From Alistipes communis (GTDB lineage: Bacteria; Bacteroidota; Bacteroidia; Bacteroidales; Rikenellaceae): DNA of 64,000 nt. Made by a program: the position numbers and the translations under genes. Where the stretch lies: positions 2,418,001 through 2,482,000 of the forward strand of contig NZ_AP019735.1 in the NCBI RefSeq assembly GCF_006542665.1, given 5' to 3'. Every line of letters begins with the position of its first letter. The stretch's first letter is position 1. Shown piece by piece: positions 1-10,167 of this stretch. The notes beneath the pieces were generated by a model. That model saw only the letters and a list, made by a program, of their open reading frames with translations, made no database searches and was not told the DNA's origin.

Positions 1-300
1 GTTCCGCCCGCTGTCGGCAGACTGCATCCGAAGCGGGGCGGATCGTCTTTTCGCGGGATTATGCCTTGTGGATAAGTCGATTGCGGGGTGGAGGGGCCGA
101 TCCGTCCGCACCCGAAATCGAGCGGGCGTCGGGGCGAAACGATCCCTCTCGGGCGAAGTGCCGGACTCCTTGTGCAGCGCTCTTGCGGCAATGCGTTTCG
201 GGGCGGGGATTCGTTTCCGGTGTGCAGGCGCGGTACGTCCCTCCCGCCGGGCCGCACCCGCTTCGGGTCACTGGTTTTTCTTTTGTTTTTCGTCGCCCGA
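1..300. other. left edge, no gene supported
   Basis: Several short ORFs cross this stretch on both strands, but none has a recognisable motif, a convincing start or a conserved-looking composition. It may hold the end of a gene lying left of the window, because two forward frames are open from base 1, but nothing identifies it. Confidence 0.4.
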
Positions 301-303
301 AAA

Positions 304-335
304 TTGAATTAATTGCGGAAAAATTTGTACTTTTG
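304..335 (+). promoter_or_regulatory. Bacteroidetes promoter for plsC
   Basis: TTG at 304-306 and TACTTTTG at 328-335 match the -33 and -7 (TAnnTTTG) elements used by the Bacteroidetes housekeeping sigma factor, with a 21-bp spacer. The leader to the plsC start would be about 100 nt. Confidence 0.65.
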
Positions 336-440
336 CAAAATTAGAGCGGAAGGTCGGGCGGCGTGCATCGCCGGCCGACCCGCTGTGTCGAACCGTCCGC
401 CGCAGGATGGAACCGACAATTAAAACTATTGACACGAAGC

Positions 441-1175
441 ATGTTGAGTATTTTGTACTACATCTGGCTGGCAGCGATCTGTACGGTAGTCCTCGTCCTG
501 TCGGTCGCGGTGTTGGCGCTGACGTACCCGTTCCAGAAGTCGCGGCGCATCGTTCACGAGATGTCGCGGTATCTGGCATTGAGTTTTCTGCTGCCTTTCC
601 CCCGTCGGGTGGAGGGGTTGGAGAACGTCGACCGCCGCGAGCGTTACGTCATCGTACTCAACCACCAGGCCATGGTCGACATCGGCGCGCTCTACCACGT
701 GCCGCTCAATTTCCGCTGGGTTTCCAAGCGCGAAGTCTTCCGCATCCCCTTCTTCGGGCAGTTCCTGCTCGTCCACGGCGACATCTGCATCGACAGGGGA
801 CGTGCCGCCGAGGCGTTGGAGCAGCTGCTCCGCGACGGCGGGCTGTGGTTGTCGCGCGGGGCTTCGGTGGCGATCTTTCCGGAGGGAACCCGCTCGAAGG
901 ACGGTCAGATCCACCGATTCAAGGCCGGGGCTTTCACGTTGGCCAAAGAGGCCGGTGTGCCGATCCTTCCGGTCGTGCTCGACGGTACGCAGCGGGTGAT
1001 CGGCCGCAACCGCCTCTTCAATTGGCGCAACCGCATCACCGTGAAGGTGCTGCCGCCCGTGCCGGCGGCCGAGGTCGCGGCGACCGAGACCCACGTCCTG
1101 ATGGACGGCGTGCGCGAGCGGATGGCCGCAGCTCTGGCCGAGGTGCGCGGACAGGCGCGGCCGAATCGTAACTAA
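441..1175 (+). CDS. plsC: 1-acyl-sn-glycerol-3-phosphate acyltransferase
   Basis: A 244-residue membrane-associated acyltransferase that adds the second acyl chain to lysophosphatidic acid, giving phosphatidic acid for phospholipid synthesis. A hydrophobic N-terminal segment (about residues 3-28) anchors it. The catalytic HX4D motif is NHQAMVD at about residues 74-80, and the acceptor-binding motif FPEGTRSKDG follows at about 149-158. The ATG at 441 is chosen because the membrane anchor begins there; the frame is open for 26 more codons upstream but that part is arginine-rich and falls in the leader. It sits 82 bp before parE and may be co-transcribed with it. The substrate is inferred from the family. 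Confidence 0.88.
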   Translation: MLSILYYIWLAAICTVVLVLSVAVLALTYPFQKSRRIVHEMSRYLALSFLLPFPRRVEGLENVDRRERYVIVLNHQAMVDIGALYHVPLNFRWVSKREVFRIPFFGQFLLVHGDICIDRGRAAEALEQLLRDGGLWLSRGASVAIFPEGTRSKDGQIHRFKAGAFTLAKEAGVPILPVVLDGTQRVIGRNRLFNWRNRITVKVLPPVPAAEVAATETHVLMDGVRERMAAALAEVRGQARPNRN

Positions 1176-1257
1176 CAATTTATAGACAAGGAGTTTCCGG
1201 TATCGCCGGCGGTCCGCCGCCGGAAGCGGGAGCCGCCGGACTCCGCACGACGCAATT

Positions 1258-3132
1258 ATGTCAGATTTACTCAATACCCCCGCCTCCTACGGCGACGACG
1301 CGATCGTAACCCTCACTCCGCGCGAGCACATCCGCCTGCGCCCCGGCATGTATATCGGCAAACTGGGCGACGGTTCGCAGCCCGACGACGGCATCTACGT
1401 GCTCATCAAGGAGGTCGTCGACAACTCGGTCGACGAGTTCATCATGGGCGCCGGCAAGCAGATCGAGATCACGGTGGTCGACAACGTGGTCACGGTGCGC
1501 GACTACGGGCGCGGCATTCCGCTCAAATCGCTCGCGGCGGCCGTCAGCGAGATGAATACCGGCGGCAAGTACGGCGGTACGGCCTTCAAGAAGACCGTCG
1601 GTCTGAACGGCGTGGGCGTCAAGGCCGTCAACATGCTTTCGAGCGAGTTCACCGCCCGTTCGGTGCGCGACGGCGAGGCCCGCACGGTCACCTTCGCGCA
1701 GGGCATCGAGCAGAGCGACCGCTGGGAGAGCGGCGTGGAGGAGCGCAACGGCACGCTGATCTCGTTCCGCGTGGACGAGGAGGTGTTCGGCGCCTACGCC
1801 TACAACATGGAGTACGTCGAGGAGATGGTGAAGAACTACACTTACCTCAACCTCGGCCTGACCTTCAAGCTCAACGGCCAGTCCTACGTCTCGAAGAACG
1901 GTCTGCTGGACCTGCTGAACGAGAAGATGTCCGACGCGCCGCTCTATGCGCCGATTCACCTCTCGGGCGACGACATCGAGGTGGCCATCACGCACGGGTC
2001 GGGCTACGGCGAGAGCTACTACTCGTTCGTCAACGGGCAGTACACCTCGCAGGGCGGTACGCACCAGGCGGCCTTCCGCGAGGCGATCGCCAAAACGGTC
2101 AAGGAGTTCTACCACAAGGATTACGATGCGTCGGACATCCGCACGTCGATCATCGCCGCCATCTCGGTCAAGGTCACCGACCCCGTGTTCGAGTCGCAGA
2201 CCAAGATCAAACTGGGGTCGAAGGAGATCGAGCCGGGCGTCTCGATGCGCAACTTCGTGCTCGATTTCATCGGCAAGCACCTCGACGACTACCTGCACAA
2301 GCATGCCGAGACGGCGCAGGTGTTGCAGAAGAAGATCGTCGAGAACGAGAAGGAGCGCAAGGCGATTTCGGGCATTCAGAAGAAGGCGCGCGAGACGGCC
2401 AAGAAGGTGTCGCTCAACAACAAGAAGCTGCGCGACTGCAAGATACACCTCACGGACAGGAACGACCTGGCCGAGCAGTCGATGATCTTCATCACGGAGG
2501 GCAACTCGGCCTCGGGTTCGATCACGACGAGCCGCGACGTGCGCACGCAGGCGGTTTTTTCGCTGCGCGGCAAGCCGCTCAACTGCTTCGGCCTGACGAA
2601 GAAGGTGGTCTACGAGAACGAGGAGTTCAACCTGTTGCAGGCGGCGCTCAACATCGAGGAGGATATGGACAACCTGCGCTACAACAAGGTCATCATCGCC
2701 ACCGATGCCGATGTCGACGGAATGCACATCCGGCTGCTGCTGATGACCTTCTTCCTGCAATTCTTCCCCGACGTGATCCGCGGCGGCCATCTCTATATCC
2801 TCCAGACGCCGCTGTTCCGCGTGCGCAACAAGCGGGAAACCTTCTACTGCTATACCGACGAGGAGCGGCAGCAGGCGATCCGCAAGTGCGGCGCACAGGC
2901 CGAAATCACGCGTTTCAAGGGTTTGGGCGAGATCTCGGCCGACGAGTTCAAGGAGTTCATCGGCGAACGGATGCGGCTGGACAAGGTGCGTCTGACGAAG
3001 GACGATCCCATTCACGACATGCTGGAGTTCTACATGGGCAAGAACTCGCCCGAACGGCAGGGATTCATCGTCGACAATCTCCGCATCGAGGAGGATATCG
3101 TGGAGGGCGACTTGCAGATCGGCGAGGCGTGA
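1258..3132 (+). CDS. parE: DNA topoisomerase IV subunit B
   Basis: The 624-residue ATPase subunit of topoisomerase IV, which decatenates daughter chromosomes with ParC. The GHKL ATPase fold is visible from [16 protein letters not shown] and [12 protein letters not shown] in the first 125 residues. The TOPRIM domain carries [10 protein letters not shown] (Glu414 is the catalytic Glu) and DADVDGMHI near residue 482. Asn416 replaces the Asp of the usual EGDSA motif. The length and the strand-mate directly downstream (parC, 45 bp away) favour ParE over GyrB. An intact gyrA lies 9.5 kb away, so the two type II enzymes are separate. Annotators sometimes label this Bacteroidetes family gyrB-like; ParE is the better call because of the pairing. 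Confidence 0.9.
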   Translation: MSDLLNTPASYGDDAIVTLTPREHIRLRPGMYIGKLGDGSQPDDGIYVLIKEVVDNSVDEFIMGAGKQIEITVVDNVVTVRDYGRGIPLKSLAAAVSEMNTGGKYGGTAFKKTVGLNGVGVKAVNMLSSEFTARSVRDGEARTVTFAQGIEQSDRWESGVEERNGTLISFRVDEEVFGAYAYNMEYVEEMVKNYTYLNLGLTFKLNGQSYVSKNGLLDLLNEKMSDAPLYAPIHLSGDDIEVAITHGSGYGESYYSFVNGQYTSQGGTHQAAFREAIAKTVKEFYHKDYDASDIRTSIIAAISVKVTDPVFESQTKIKLGSKEIEPGVSMRNFVLDFIGKHLDDYLHKHAETAQVLQKKIVENEKERKAISGIQKKARETAKKVSLNNKKLRDCKIHLTDRNDLAEQSMIFITEGNSASGSITTSRDVRTQAVFSLRGKPLNCFGLTKKVVYENEEFNLLQAALNIEEDMDNLRYNKVIIATDADVDGMHIRLLLMTFFLQFFPDVIRGGHLYILQTPLFRVRNKRETFYCYTDEERQQAIRKCGAQAEITRFKGLGEISADEFKEFIGERMRLDKVRLTKDDPIHDMLEFYMGKNSPERQGFIVDNLRIEEDIVEGDLQIGEA

Positions 3133-3177
3133 CGGCCGGTTTTTTCGGCCGGATATCGGATTGAAAATTAAACGACT

Positions 3178-6000
3178 ATGAGCGAAGAGATATATCCCAA
3201 CGACGACCCCGCGACCGGGCCCGACGCGGCCGCTGCCGCGGATGCCGCCGCACCTCAGGAGGCCGCGCAGCCTGCGGCGCAGGGCCGCTATGCGCGCCTG
3301 ACCTCCGAGACGGGGGGCGTGCGCAAGCTGACGGGCATGTACAAGAACTGGTTCCTGGACTACGCCTCCTACGTGATCCTGGAACGCGCCGTGCCTCACG
3401 TGGGCGACGGCCTGAAACCCGTGCAGCGGCGCATTCTCCACGCCATGAAGGTGATCGACGACGGTCGCTACAACAAGGTGGCCAACATCGTGGGGCAGAC
3501 CATGCAGTACCACCCCCACGGCGACGCCTCGATCAAGGACGCGCTGGTGCAGCTGGGGCAGAAGGACCTGTTGATCGACTGCCAGGGCAACTGGGGCAAC
3601 ATCCTCACGGGCGACGAGGCGGCCGCCGGCCGTTACATCGAGGCGCGGCTGTCGAAATTCGCGCTCGACGTGGTCTTCAACAAGAAGACCACCGAGTGGA
3701 TGCTCTCCTACGACGGCCGCAAGGAGGAGCCGGTGACGCTTCCCGTCAAATTCCCGCTGCTGCTGGCGCAGGGTGCCGACGGCATCGCCGTGGGACTGGC
3801 GTCGAAGATCCTGCCGCACAACTTCAACGAGTTGATCCATGCAGCCGTCGCGCATCTGCGCGGCGAGACGTTCCAGCTCTATCCCGACTTTCCGACGGGC
3901 GGCATGATCGACGTGTCGCGCTACAACGACGGCCTGCGGGGCGGGGTGGTGAAGGTGCGCGCCAAGATCTCGAAGATCGACAAACGGACGCTGGCCATTA
4001 CCGAAATTCCCTATACGACGACCACCGAGTCGATCAAGGAGTCGATCATCAAGGCCAACGAGAAGGGCAAGATCAAGATCCGCCGCGTGGACGACAACAC
4101 GGCCGAGCACGTGGAGATCATCGTGCAGGTGGCGTCCGACGAGTCGTCGGACAAGACGATCGACGCGCTCTACGCCTTCACCGACTGCGAGGTGTCGATT
4201 TCGCCCAACGCCTGCGTCATCCGGGACGAGAAGCCCCACTTCATGGGCGTGAGCGAGATACTGCGCCGTTCGGCCGATCATACGCGGGCGCTGCTGGGGC
4301 AGGAGCTCGAAATCCGGTTGCATGAACTCAACGAGGCGTGGCACGCCGCTTCGCTCGAACGCATCTTCATCGAGAACAAGCTCTACCAGCTCATCGAGGG
4401 ATGCAAGACCCGCGAGGCGGCCTACGAGGCGGTGGACGAGGGGCTGGCGCCCTTCAAGAAGCTGTTGCGCAGGGAAGTGACGCTCGACGACGTGCAGCGC
4501 CTCACGGAGTTGAAGTTCATCCGCATCTCGCGGTTCGATTCGGAGAGGGCCGACAACGAGATCAAGGCGATCGAGGCCGAGATCGAGCGCGTGCGCTACG
4601 ATCTGGATCATCTGACCGACTACGCCGTGGCCTACTACGAACGCATCCGCGAGAAGTACGGCAAGGGCCGCGAGCGGCGCACCGAATTGCGGTCGTTCGA
4701 TACGATCGAGGCGGCGAAGGTGGCCGTCACGAACGCCAAGCTGTACGTCGACCGCGCCGAGGGATTCTTCGGCATCGGCAAGTCGATGAAGGACGCCGAG
4801 TTCGTGTGCGACTGTTCGGACATCGACGACGTGATCGTCTTTACGAAGGACGGCCGCTACATTATCACCAAGGTGAGCGACAAGGCCTTCTTCGACAAGA
4901 ATATCTATTACATCGGCGTCTTCAAGCGCAACGACGAGCGGACGATCTACAACGTCCTCTACCGCGACGGCAAGAACGGCCCGATCCTGATGAAGCGCTG
5001 CGCGATCAAGGGCATCACGCGCGACAAGGAGTACGACATCACGAAGGGAACGCCCCGAAGCGAAATCCTCTACATGACGGTCAACCCCAACGGCGAGGCC
5101 GAGGTGCTGAAAGTCTACTTCAAGCCGCGCCCGCGGTTGAAGAAGGTGATCGTCGATCTCGACTTCTCGACGCTGGCCATCAAGGGGCGTCAGAGCCAGG
5201 GCAACCTCTTTTCGCGCTACGGCATCCACAAGATCGTGATGAAGGAGCGCGGCACGTCGACGCTCGGCAGCCAGGAAATCTGGTTCGACGACGACGTGCA
5301 CCGGCTCAACACCGAAGGGCGGGGCTATGCGCTGGGTGCCTTCAAGGGCGAGGACAAGTTGCTGGTATGGACGCCCCGCACCTACTATATCACGGGCTAC
5401 GACCTGCAACAGCACTTTCCCGACGATACGGTGCTGGTCGAACGCTACCGTCCCGAGCGGGTCTATGCGGTCTGCTATTTCGACCGCGAGCAGAACTATT
5501 ACTATCTGAAACGCTTCCCGATCGAATCGAGCGACAAGACGCAGTTCTTCCTCGACGAGGAGGGAACGGGCGATTTCGTCTGCCGCACGGGACGTGCCGG
5601 AGCGCAGCTGGAAGTGACCTATGCCGGAGCACAGGCATCGCGGCCTGCGGAGCGCATAGAAGTCGACGGTTTCGTCGGTGTCAAGAGCCACCGTGCCAAG
5701 GGCAAGCGGGTGACGACCTTCGAGGTGGCGTCGCTGCACTTCGTCGAGCCCGAAGAACCCGAAGAGGAGCCGGCCGATCCTGCGACGGGAGATGACCGCT
5801 CCGGTGACGCGCCTGCGGGCGGTCCGGCCGTTGCGACGGGAGCGGCTGCGGCGAATGAGGTCGGCGCAGCGTCGGGAATCGAATTGCCCGAGGGGCCTGC
5901 GGCGGTGCCGCCGCAGACGGACGACGTGGAGTTCACGATCGAACGCCCGCGCGGGGATCAGGACGACGTGATCGACGTGGAGCAGCTCAACCTGTTCTGA
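3178..6000 (+). CDS. parC: DNA topoisomerase IV subunit A
   Basis: The 940-residue cleavage and rejoining subunit of topoisomerase IV. After an alanine-rich N-terminus, the winged-helix region reads YHPHGDASIKD and ends at GRYIEARLS, where Tyr153 is the predicted catalytic tyrosine. The coiled-coil tower follows, and the C-terminal half has the irregular repeats of a DNA-wrapping domain. The last roughly 110 residues are acidic and Ala/Gly/Pro-rich and look disordered. Relative to E. coli ParC, Ser80 is Ala117 and Glu84 is Asp121, a pattern I believe is usual for the divergent Bacteroidetes form. It lies 45 bp after parE and 28 bp before aroK, consistent with an operon. Confidence 0.9.
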   Translation: MSEEIYPNDDPATGPDAAAAADAAAPQEAAQPAAQGRYARLTSETGGVRKLTGMYKNWFLDYASYVILERAVPHVGDGLKPVQRRILHAMKVIDDGRYNKVANIVGQTMQYHPHGDASIKDALVQLGQKDLLIDCQGNWGNILTGDEAAAGRYIEARLSKFALDVVFNKKTTEWMLSYDGRKEEPVTLPVKFPLLLAQGADGIAVGLASKILPHNFNELIHAAVAHLRGETFQLYPDFPTGGMIDVSRYNDGLRGGVVKVRAKISKIDKRTLAITEIPYTTTTESIKESIIKANEKGKIKIRRVDDNTAEHVEIIVQVASDESSDKTIDALYAFTDCEVSISPNACVIRDEKPHFMGVSEILRRSADHTRALLGQELEIRLHELNEAWHAASLERIFIENKLYQLIEGCKTREAAYEAVDEGLAPFKKLLRREVTLDDVQRLTELKFIRISRFDSERADNEIKAIEAEIERVRYDLDHLTDYAVAYYERIREKYGKGRERRTELRSFDTIEAAKVAVTNAKLYVDRAEGFFGIGKSMKDAEFVCDCSDIDDVIVFTKDGRYIITKVSDKAFFDKNIYYIGVFKRNDERTIYNVLYRDGKNGPILMKRCAIKGITRDKEYDITKGTPRSEILYMTVNPNGEAEVLKVYFKPRPRLKKVIVDLDFSTLAIKGRQSQGNLFSRYGIHKIVMKERGTSTLGSQEIWFDDDVHRLNTEGRGYALGAFKGEDKLLVWTPRTYYITGYDLQQHFPDDTVLVERYRPERVYAVCYFDREQNYYYLKRFPIESSDKTQFFLDEEGTGDFVCRTGRAGAQLEVTYAGAQASRPAERIEVDGFVGVKSHRAKGKRVTTFEVASLHFVEPEEPEEEPADPATGDDRSGDAPAGGPAVATGAAAANEVGAASGIELPEGPAAVPPQTDDVEFTIERPRGDQDDVIDVEQLNLF

Positions 6001-6028
6001 AAGGACGAATCCGAAAAAAACGGCCGAA

Positions 6029-6559
6029 ATGACGACGAAGGTCTTTCTGGTGGGGTATATGGGGTGCGGCAAGAGCACGCTGGCGCGTAAATTGTCGCGC
6101 CGTACAGGGGTGCGCGCCGTCGATACCGACGCCGAGGTCGAACGCATGGAGGGGGCGTCGGTCGGCGACATCTTCCGTTACGAGGGCGAGGAGCGCTTCC
6201 GCGAACTGGAACGTTCGGTGGTGGAGCGCGTGGCGGCTTCCGGCGAGGCCTGCATCGTCGCCACGGGCGGCGGCCTGCCCACGTGGAGCGACAACATGGA
6301 GATGCTGTCGAAGGCGGGTACGACGGTCTATCTGCGCCGTTCGGCGGAGCGGATCGCCGCGCGGCTGACGCCCTACGGACGGGCGAAACGCCCCAAATTG
6401 CAGGGGCTCGGCGATGCCGAGCTGGTGGAGTTCATGCGGCGCAACATCGCCGAGCGCGAACCCTACTACGCGCAGGCGGCGCTCGTGCTCGACTGCGACA
6501 CGCTGAGCGACGAGGAGGCCGTGGAACGGATCATACATTATCTCGAAGGGAATGAATAA
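6029..6559 (+). CDS. aroK: shikimate kinase
   Basis: A 176-residue P-loop kinase that phosphorylates shikimate at the 3-hydroxyl in chorismate synthesis. The Walker A sequence GYMGCGKST is at residues 9-17, shikimate-binding DTDAEVE follows near 32, and the GGGLPTW loop is near residue 84. The LID-type arginine segment RLTPYGRAKRP is present. The length matches the family. The stop overlaps the first codons of murI by 8 bp, a translationally coupled arrangement. It is cytoplasmic. No doubt about the family; regulation is not visible beyond the shared operon with parE-parC. Confidence 0.93.
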   Translation: MTTKVFLVGYMGCGKSTLARKLSRRTGVRAVDTDAEVERMEGASVGDIFRYEGEERFRELERSVVERVAASGEACIVATGGGLPTWSDNMEMLSKAGTTVYLRRSAERIAARLTPYGRAKRPKLQGLGDAELVEFMRRNIAEREPYYAQAALVLDCDTLSDEEAVERIIHYLEGNE

Positions 6560-7331
6560 CGCTCCGATAGGAATCTACGATTCGGGACTGGGCGGGCTGA
6601 CCGTCTGGCGCGAGGTGCGGCGTCTGCTGCCGGAGGAGTCGCTGCTCTATCTGGGCGACGGCAAGAACTGCCCCTACGGCTCGCGCCCGCGCGAGGAGGT
6701 GCGTGCGCTTGCGGATGCAGCCGTCGCGCGGCTCGTGGAGGAGGGGTGCAAACTGGTCGTCGTGGCCTGCAATACGGCGACGGCCGCCGCGATCGATTTC
6801 CTGCGGGCGAACTATGCGGCGCTGCCGATCGTGGGTATGGAGCCTGCCGTGAAACCCGCCTGCCAGAATACGCGCAGCGGCGTGGTGGGGGTATTGGCGA
6901 CCGAACGGAGTCTCGAAGGCGACCTGTTCCACCGCACGGCGGCGCGTTACGGCCACGACGTGACCATCATCGCCGAGCCGGGGCGGGGCTTCGTCGAGCT
7001 GGTGGAGAACGACCTCGAACAGACGCCCGAGGCGGATCGCGCCGTGGCGGCGGCGATGGCCGGAATGCTGGCGCGCGGCGCCGACCAGATCGTGCTGGGG
7101 TGTACGCACTATCCCTTCCTGATCGGAGCGATCCGCCGGGCTGCGGCCGGGCGCGGCGTGACGATCATCGATCCTGCGCCCGCCGTGGCGCGCCGCACGG
7201 CCCAGCTGCTCGACGCCCGCGGCCTGCGTGCGGAGGCGGGGCATCGTCCCGAATACGGCTTCCTGACCTTCGCCGACGCGGCCTACGGCGAACGGTTGCG
7301 CCGCAAGGCTTTCGCCTGCGACGTTGCATAA
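6552..7331 (+). CDS. murI: glutamate racemase
   Basis: A 259-residue cofactor-independent racemase supplying D-glutamate for peptidoglycan. Both catalytic cysteines sit in their usual motifs: ACNTATA at about residue 73 and GCTHYPF at about residue 184. The N-terminus IGIYDSGLGGLTV is the family signature with the conserved Asp and Ser. The ATG at 6552 overlaps the 3' end of aroK by 8 bp, which supports this start. The gene ends 15 bp before the next promoter (ftsK), so the parE-to-murI unit probably stops here. Confidence 0.94.
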   Translation: MNNAPIGIYDSGLGGLTVWREVRRLLPEESLLYLGDGKNCPYGSRPREEVRALADAAVARLVEEGCKLVVVACNTATAAAIDFLRANYAALPIVGMEPAVKPACQNTRSGVVGVLATERSLEGDLFHRTAARYGHDVTIIAEPGRGFVELVENDLEQTPEADRAVAAAMAGMLARGADQIVLGCTHYPFLIGAIRRAAAGRGVTIIDPAPAVARRTAQLLDARGLRAEAGHRPEYGFLTFADAAYGERLRRKAFACDVA

Positions 7332-7354
7332 ATGGAAAATGATCGTTACTTTTG
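7324..7354 (+). promoter_or_regulatory. Bacteroidetes promoter for ftsK
   Basis: TTG at 7324-7326 and TACTTTTG at 7347-7354 are separated by 20 bp. The ATG of ftsK is 21 bp after the box. The -33 element overlaps the last codons of murI. Confidence 0.7.
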
Positions 7355-7375
7355 TATCGATAAACGAACACTGAC

Positions 7376-10165
7376 ATGGCATCGACCCAATCCAAATCGG
7401 CAAAGGCCTCCGCAACGCGCTCCGACGGCGAGAGCGCGCGGTGGATTTTCGGCCTGCTGCTGCTCTTTGCCGGAATCTTTCTGGTGGCGTCGGTGGTCTT
7501 CTACTACTTCGACTGGCGCGGCGATTACAGCGCGCTGCACGGCATCGGCAGCGAGAATCCCAATTTCGACGATTCGATCGACAACCCCTGCGGCCGTCTG
7601 GGCGCATGGACGGCCGAGATGCTCGTCGGCCGTTCGTTCGGTTTGTTCGGGATCGTCGTCCCGATCATCGTGACGATGATGGGCGCGCGCATCCTGCGCC
7701 GGCGGCCCGTCCTTTTCCACCACTCGGTGCTCAGCTCGCTGCTGGTGCTGATCCTGGGGTCGCTGACGCTCGGCGTCGCCTTCGACGACGGGTGGGGAAT
7801 GTTCAACAGCGGCTGGGGCGGCGCCTGCGGCATCGAAATGGGACGCCTGCTGAGCGGAAGCATCGGTATGGTGGGGTGCTTCATCGTGTTGCTGGGCGGC
7901 TGGATTCTGACGGGCGTCTTCATCAACCGCAATTTCATCAATACGGTCAACCGCGCCGGCAACGTGCTGGTCGACAAGAGCGGCAAGCTGGTGGGAACGG
8001 TGGCGCAGAAGGTGCCGTCGTTGCAGTCGCTCGTCGTCTCCCGTCCCCGGGAAGAGGAGGACGACGAGCAGGCGGCGCCTGCGGAGAGCGGCGTGCGCGA
8101 AGTGCGGCCGACCCCTCCGCCAGCGCCCGTCGCGGAGGAGGAGCCGCAGCGGGAGCGGGCCGTCAGCCCTGCTGCCGGTGGGGCGCAGGCCGCGGTCGCG
8201 GCCGACGACGAGGAGGACGATCCTTTCGTCGTGCACCCTGTGGGCGTGGCTCCCGTTTCGGGCGGCGTGCAGACCGTCAACGACTACTATGCCCGCAACC
8301 GCGTCACGGACGACGATCCCTTCGAGGAGCATACGCTCGGCGCGGAAGAGCCGGAGGGTGCGGACGCAGCGCCGCTGCCGTCGCGGCTGGCGGGCGAGGA
8401 GGACGAATTCGTCGAGATCGACCTTTCGGACGGCATGGACGATACGGGCGGTGCGGTGCCGGCCGATACTCCGGCAGGGGCGGAGGATGCCGATGCGGAG
8501 GAGAATCCTTTCCTGGACGACGACGAACCTTTCACGGTGAAGGATGCGGGTGCGCCCGCGGCGGCCGGCGATGCGCCCGAAGGGGTGGTGGTGACCGTCG
8601 AGGAGCACCACGATGCGCTGGTGGACGAACACCGGATCACGACCGAAGCCTACGACCCGTTGAAGGATCTGGTCAATTACCGCCGTCCGTCGGTCGCGCT
8701 GCTCGAAGATTACCTCTCCGACTCGGAGGTGACCGACGAGGAGATTTACGAGAACAAGTCGCGCATCGAGGAGACGCTCAAAAATTTCGGCATCCCCATT
8801 CAGCGCATCAAGGCCACGACGGGCCCCACGGTGACGCTCTACGAGATCGTACAGGCCCAGGGGGTCAAGATTTCGCGTATCCAGAATTTGCAGAACGACA
8901 TCGCGCAAAGCCTCAAAGCGCTGGGTATCCGCATCATCGCACCGATCCCCGGCAAGGGGACTATCGGCATCGAGGTGCCCAACCGCAACAAGCAGATCGT
9001 GTCGATGTATTCGGCCGTGCGCTCGATGAAATTCCAGGAGGCGAAGGCCGAACTGCCGGTGGTGATCGGCCGCACGATCCAGAACGAGAACTACGTCTTC
9101 GATCTTGCGAAAATGCCCCACCTGCTGGTGGCCGGTGCCACGGGACAGGGCAAGTCGGTGGGACTGAACGCCATTATCACCTCGCTGCTCTACAAGAAGC
9201 ATCCGGCGCAGTTGAAGTTCGTGATGATCGACCCCAAAATGGTCGAGTTTTCGCTCTATGCCAAGATCGAACGGCATTTCCTGGCCAAAATGGAGTCGGA
9301 GGAGGAGGCCATCATCACCGATCCGCGCAAGGCGGTCTATACGCTCAACTCGCTCTGCATCGAAATGGAGAATCGGTTGTCGCTGTGCAAGGACGCCGGT
9401 GCGCGCAACATCAAGGAGTACAACGAGAAGTTCACCGCGCGGCGGCTCAATCCCCTCAAAGGACACCGCTACCTGCCCTACATCGTTGTGGTGGTCGACG
9501 AGTTCGCCGACCTCATCATGACGGCCAAGGAGGTCGAGGGCCCCGTGATGCGGCTGGCGCAGAAGGCGCGTGCGGTGGGCATCCACCTCATCATCGCCAC
9601 GCAGCGTCCCGACGTGAAGGTCATCACGGGCGGCATCAAGGCCAACTTTCCGGCGCGCATCGCTTTCCGCGTGATGCAGATGATCGACTCGCGCACGATC
9701 ATCGACCGTCCGGGCGCCGAGCAGCTGATCGGCCGCGGCGACATGCTCTTCTCGAACAACGGCGAACTGACGCGCATACAGTGCGCACTGGTCGATACGC
9801 CCGAAGTGGAGCGCATCGTGGAGTATATCTCCAAGCAGCAGAGCTATACGTCGGCCTACAACCTGCCCGACTATACGCCCGACTCGGGCGGCGGCGAGGC
9901 GGCGCTGGGCAGCGAGAGCTCCGCACCGGTGAAATACGACTCGAAATTCGCCGAGATCGCCCGCGACGCCGTGTCGCAGGGGCAGATCTCGACCTCGATG
10001 ATCCAGCGCAACTACGAAGTGGGCTTCAACCGTGCCGGCCGGATCATGATGCAGCTCGAACGGGCGGGCATCGTGGGGCGGCAGGAGGGCGCCAAACCGC
10101 GCGATATTCTCTATCACGACCTGCCGAGCCTCGAAGCGAAGTTGCAGGAATTGGGTGTTTTCTGA
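7376..10165 (+). CDS. ftsK: DNA translocase FtsK/SpoIIIE
   Basis: A 929-residue septal DNA pump that moves chromosome termini and activates dimer resolution during division. Four membrane segments are visible (about residues 22-44, 88-104, 118-135, 160-182). Then comes an acidic, Ala/Pro-rich linker to about residue 430, the RecA-like motor with Walker A GATGQGKS near 588 and Walker B VVVVDEFAD near 703, and a C-terminal winged-helix gamma domain (about 860-915, QGQISTSMIQRNYEVGFNRA). All motor motifs are intact. It has its own promoter and is followed after 2 bp by a LolA-like gene, so the two are likely co-transcribed. Confidence 0.94.
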   Translation: MASTQSKSAKASATRSDGESARWIFGLLLLFAGIFLVASVVFYYFDWRGDYSALHGIGSENPNFDDSIDNPCGRLGAWTAEMLVGRSFGLFGIVVPIIVTMMGARILRRRPVLFHHSVLSSLLVLILGSLTLGVAFDDGWGMFNSGWGGACGIEMGRLLSGSIGMVGCFIVLLGGWILTGVFINRNFINTVNRAGNVLVDKSGKLVGTVAQKVPSLQSLVVSRPREEEDDEQAAPAESGVREVRPTPPPAPVAEEEPQRERAVSPAAGGAQAAVAADDEEDDPFVVHPVGVAPVSGGVQTVNDYYARNRVTDDDPFEEHTLGAEEPEGADAAPLPSRLAGEEDEFVEIDLSDGMDDTGGAVPADTPAGAEDADAEENPFLDDDEPFTVKDAGAPAAAGDAPEGVVVTVEEHHDALVDEHRITTEAYDPLKDLVNYRRPSVALLEDYLSDSEVTDEEIYENKSRIEETLKNFGIPIQRIKATTGPTVTLYEIVQAQGVKISRIQNLQNDIAQSLKALGIRIIAPIPGKGTIGIEVPNRNKQIVSMYSAVRSMKFQEAKAELPVVIGRTIQNENYVFDLAKMPHLLVAGATGQGKSVGLNAIITSLLYKKHPAQLKFVMIDPKMVEFSLYAKIERHFLAKMESEEEAIITDPRKAVYTLNSLCIEMENRLSLCKDAGARNIKEYNEKFTARRLNPLKGHRYLPYIVVVVDEFADLIMTAKEVEGPVMRLAQKARAVGIHLIIATQRPDVKVITGGIKANFPARIAFRVMQMIDSRTIIDRPGAEQLIGRGDMLFSNNGELTRIQCALVDTPEVERIVEYISKQQSYTSAYNLPDYTPDSGGGEAALGSESSAPVKYDSKFAEIARDAVSQGQISTSMIQRNYEVGFNRAGRIMMQLERAGIVGRQEGAKPRDILYHDLPSLEAKLQELGVF

Positions 10166-10167
10166 CG

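Noticed and set aside
1267..6171. A 1634-codon open frame on the minus strand across parE and parC.
   Set aside because: It is the antisense shadow of two well-identified genes in GC-rich DNA; the translation is repetitive (Arg/Leu/Val/Asp/His) with no domain.
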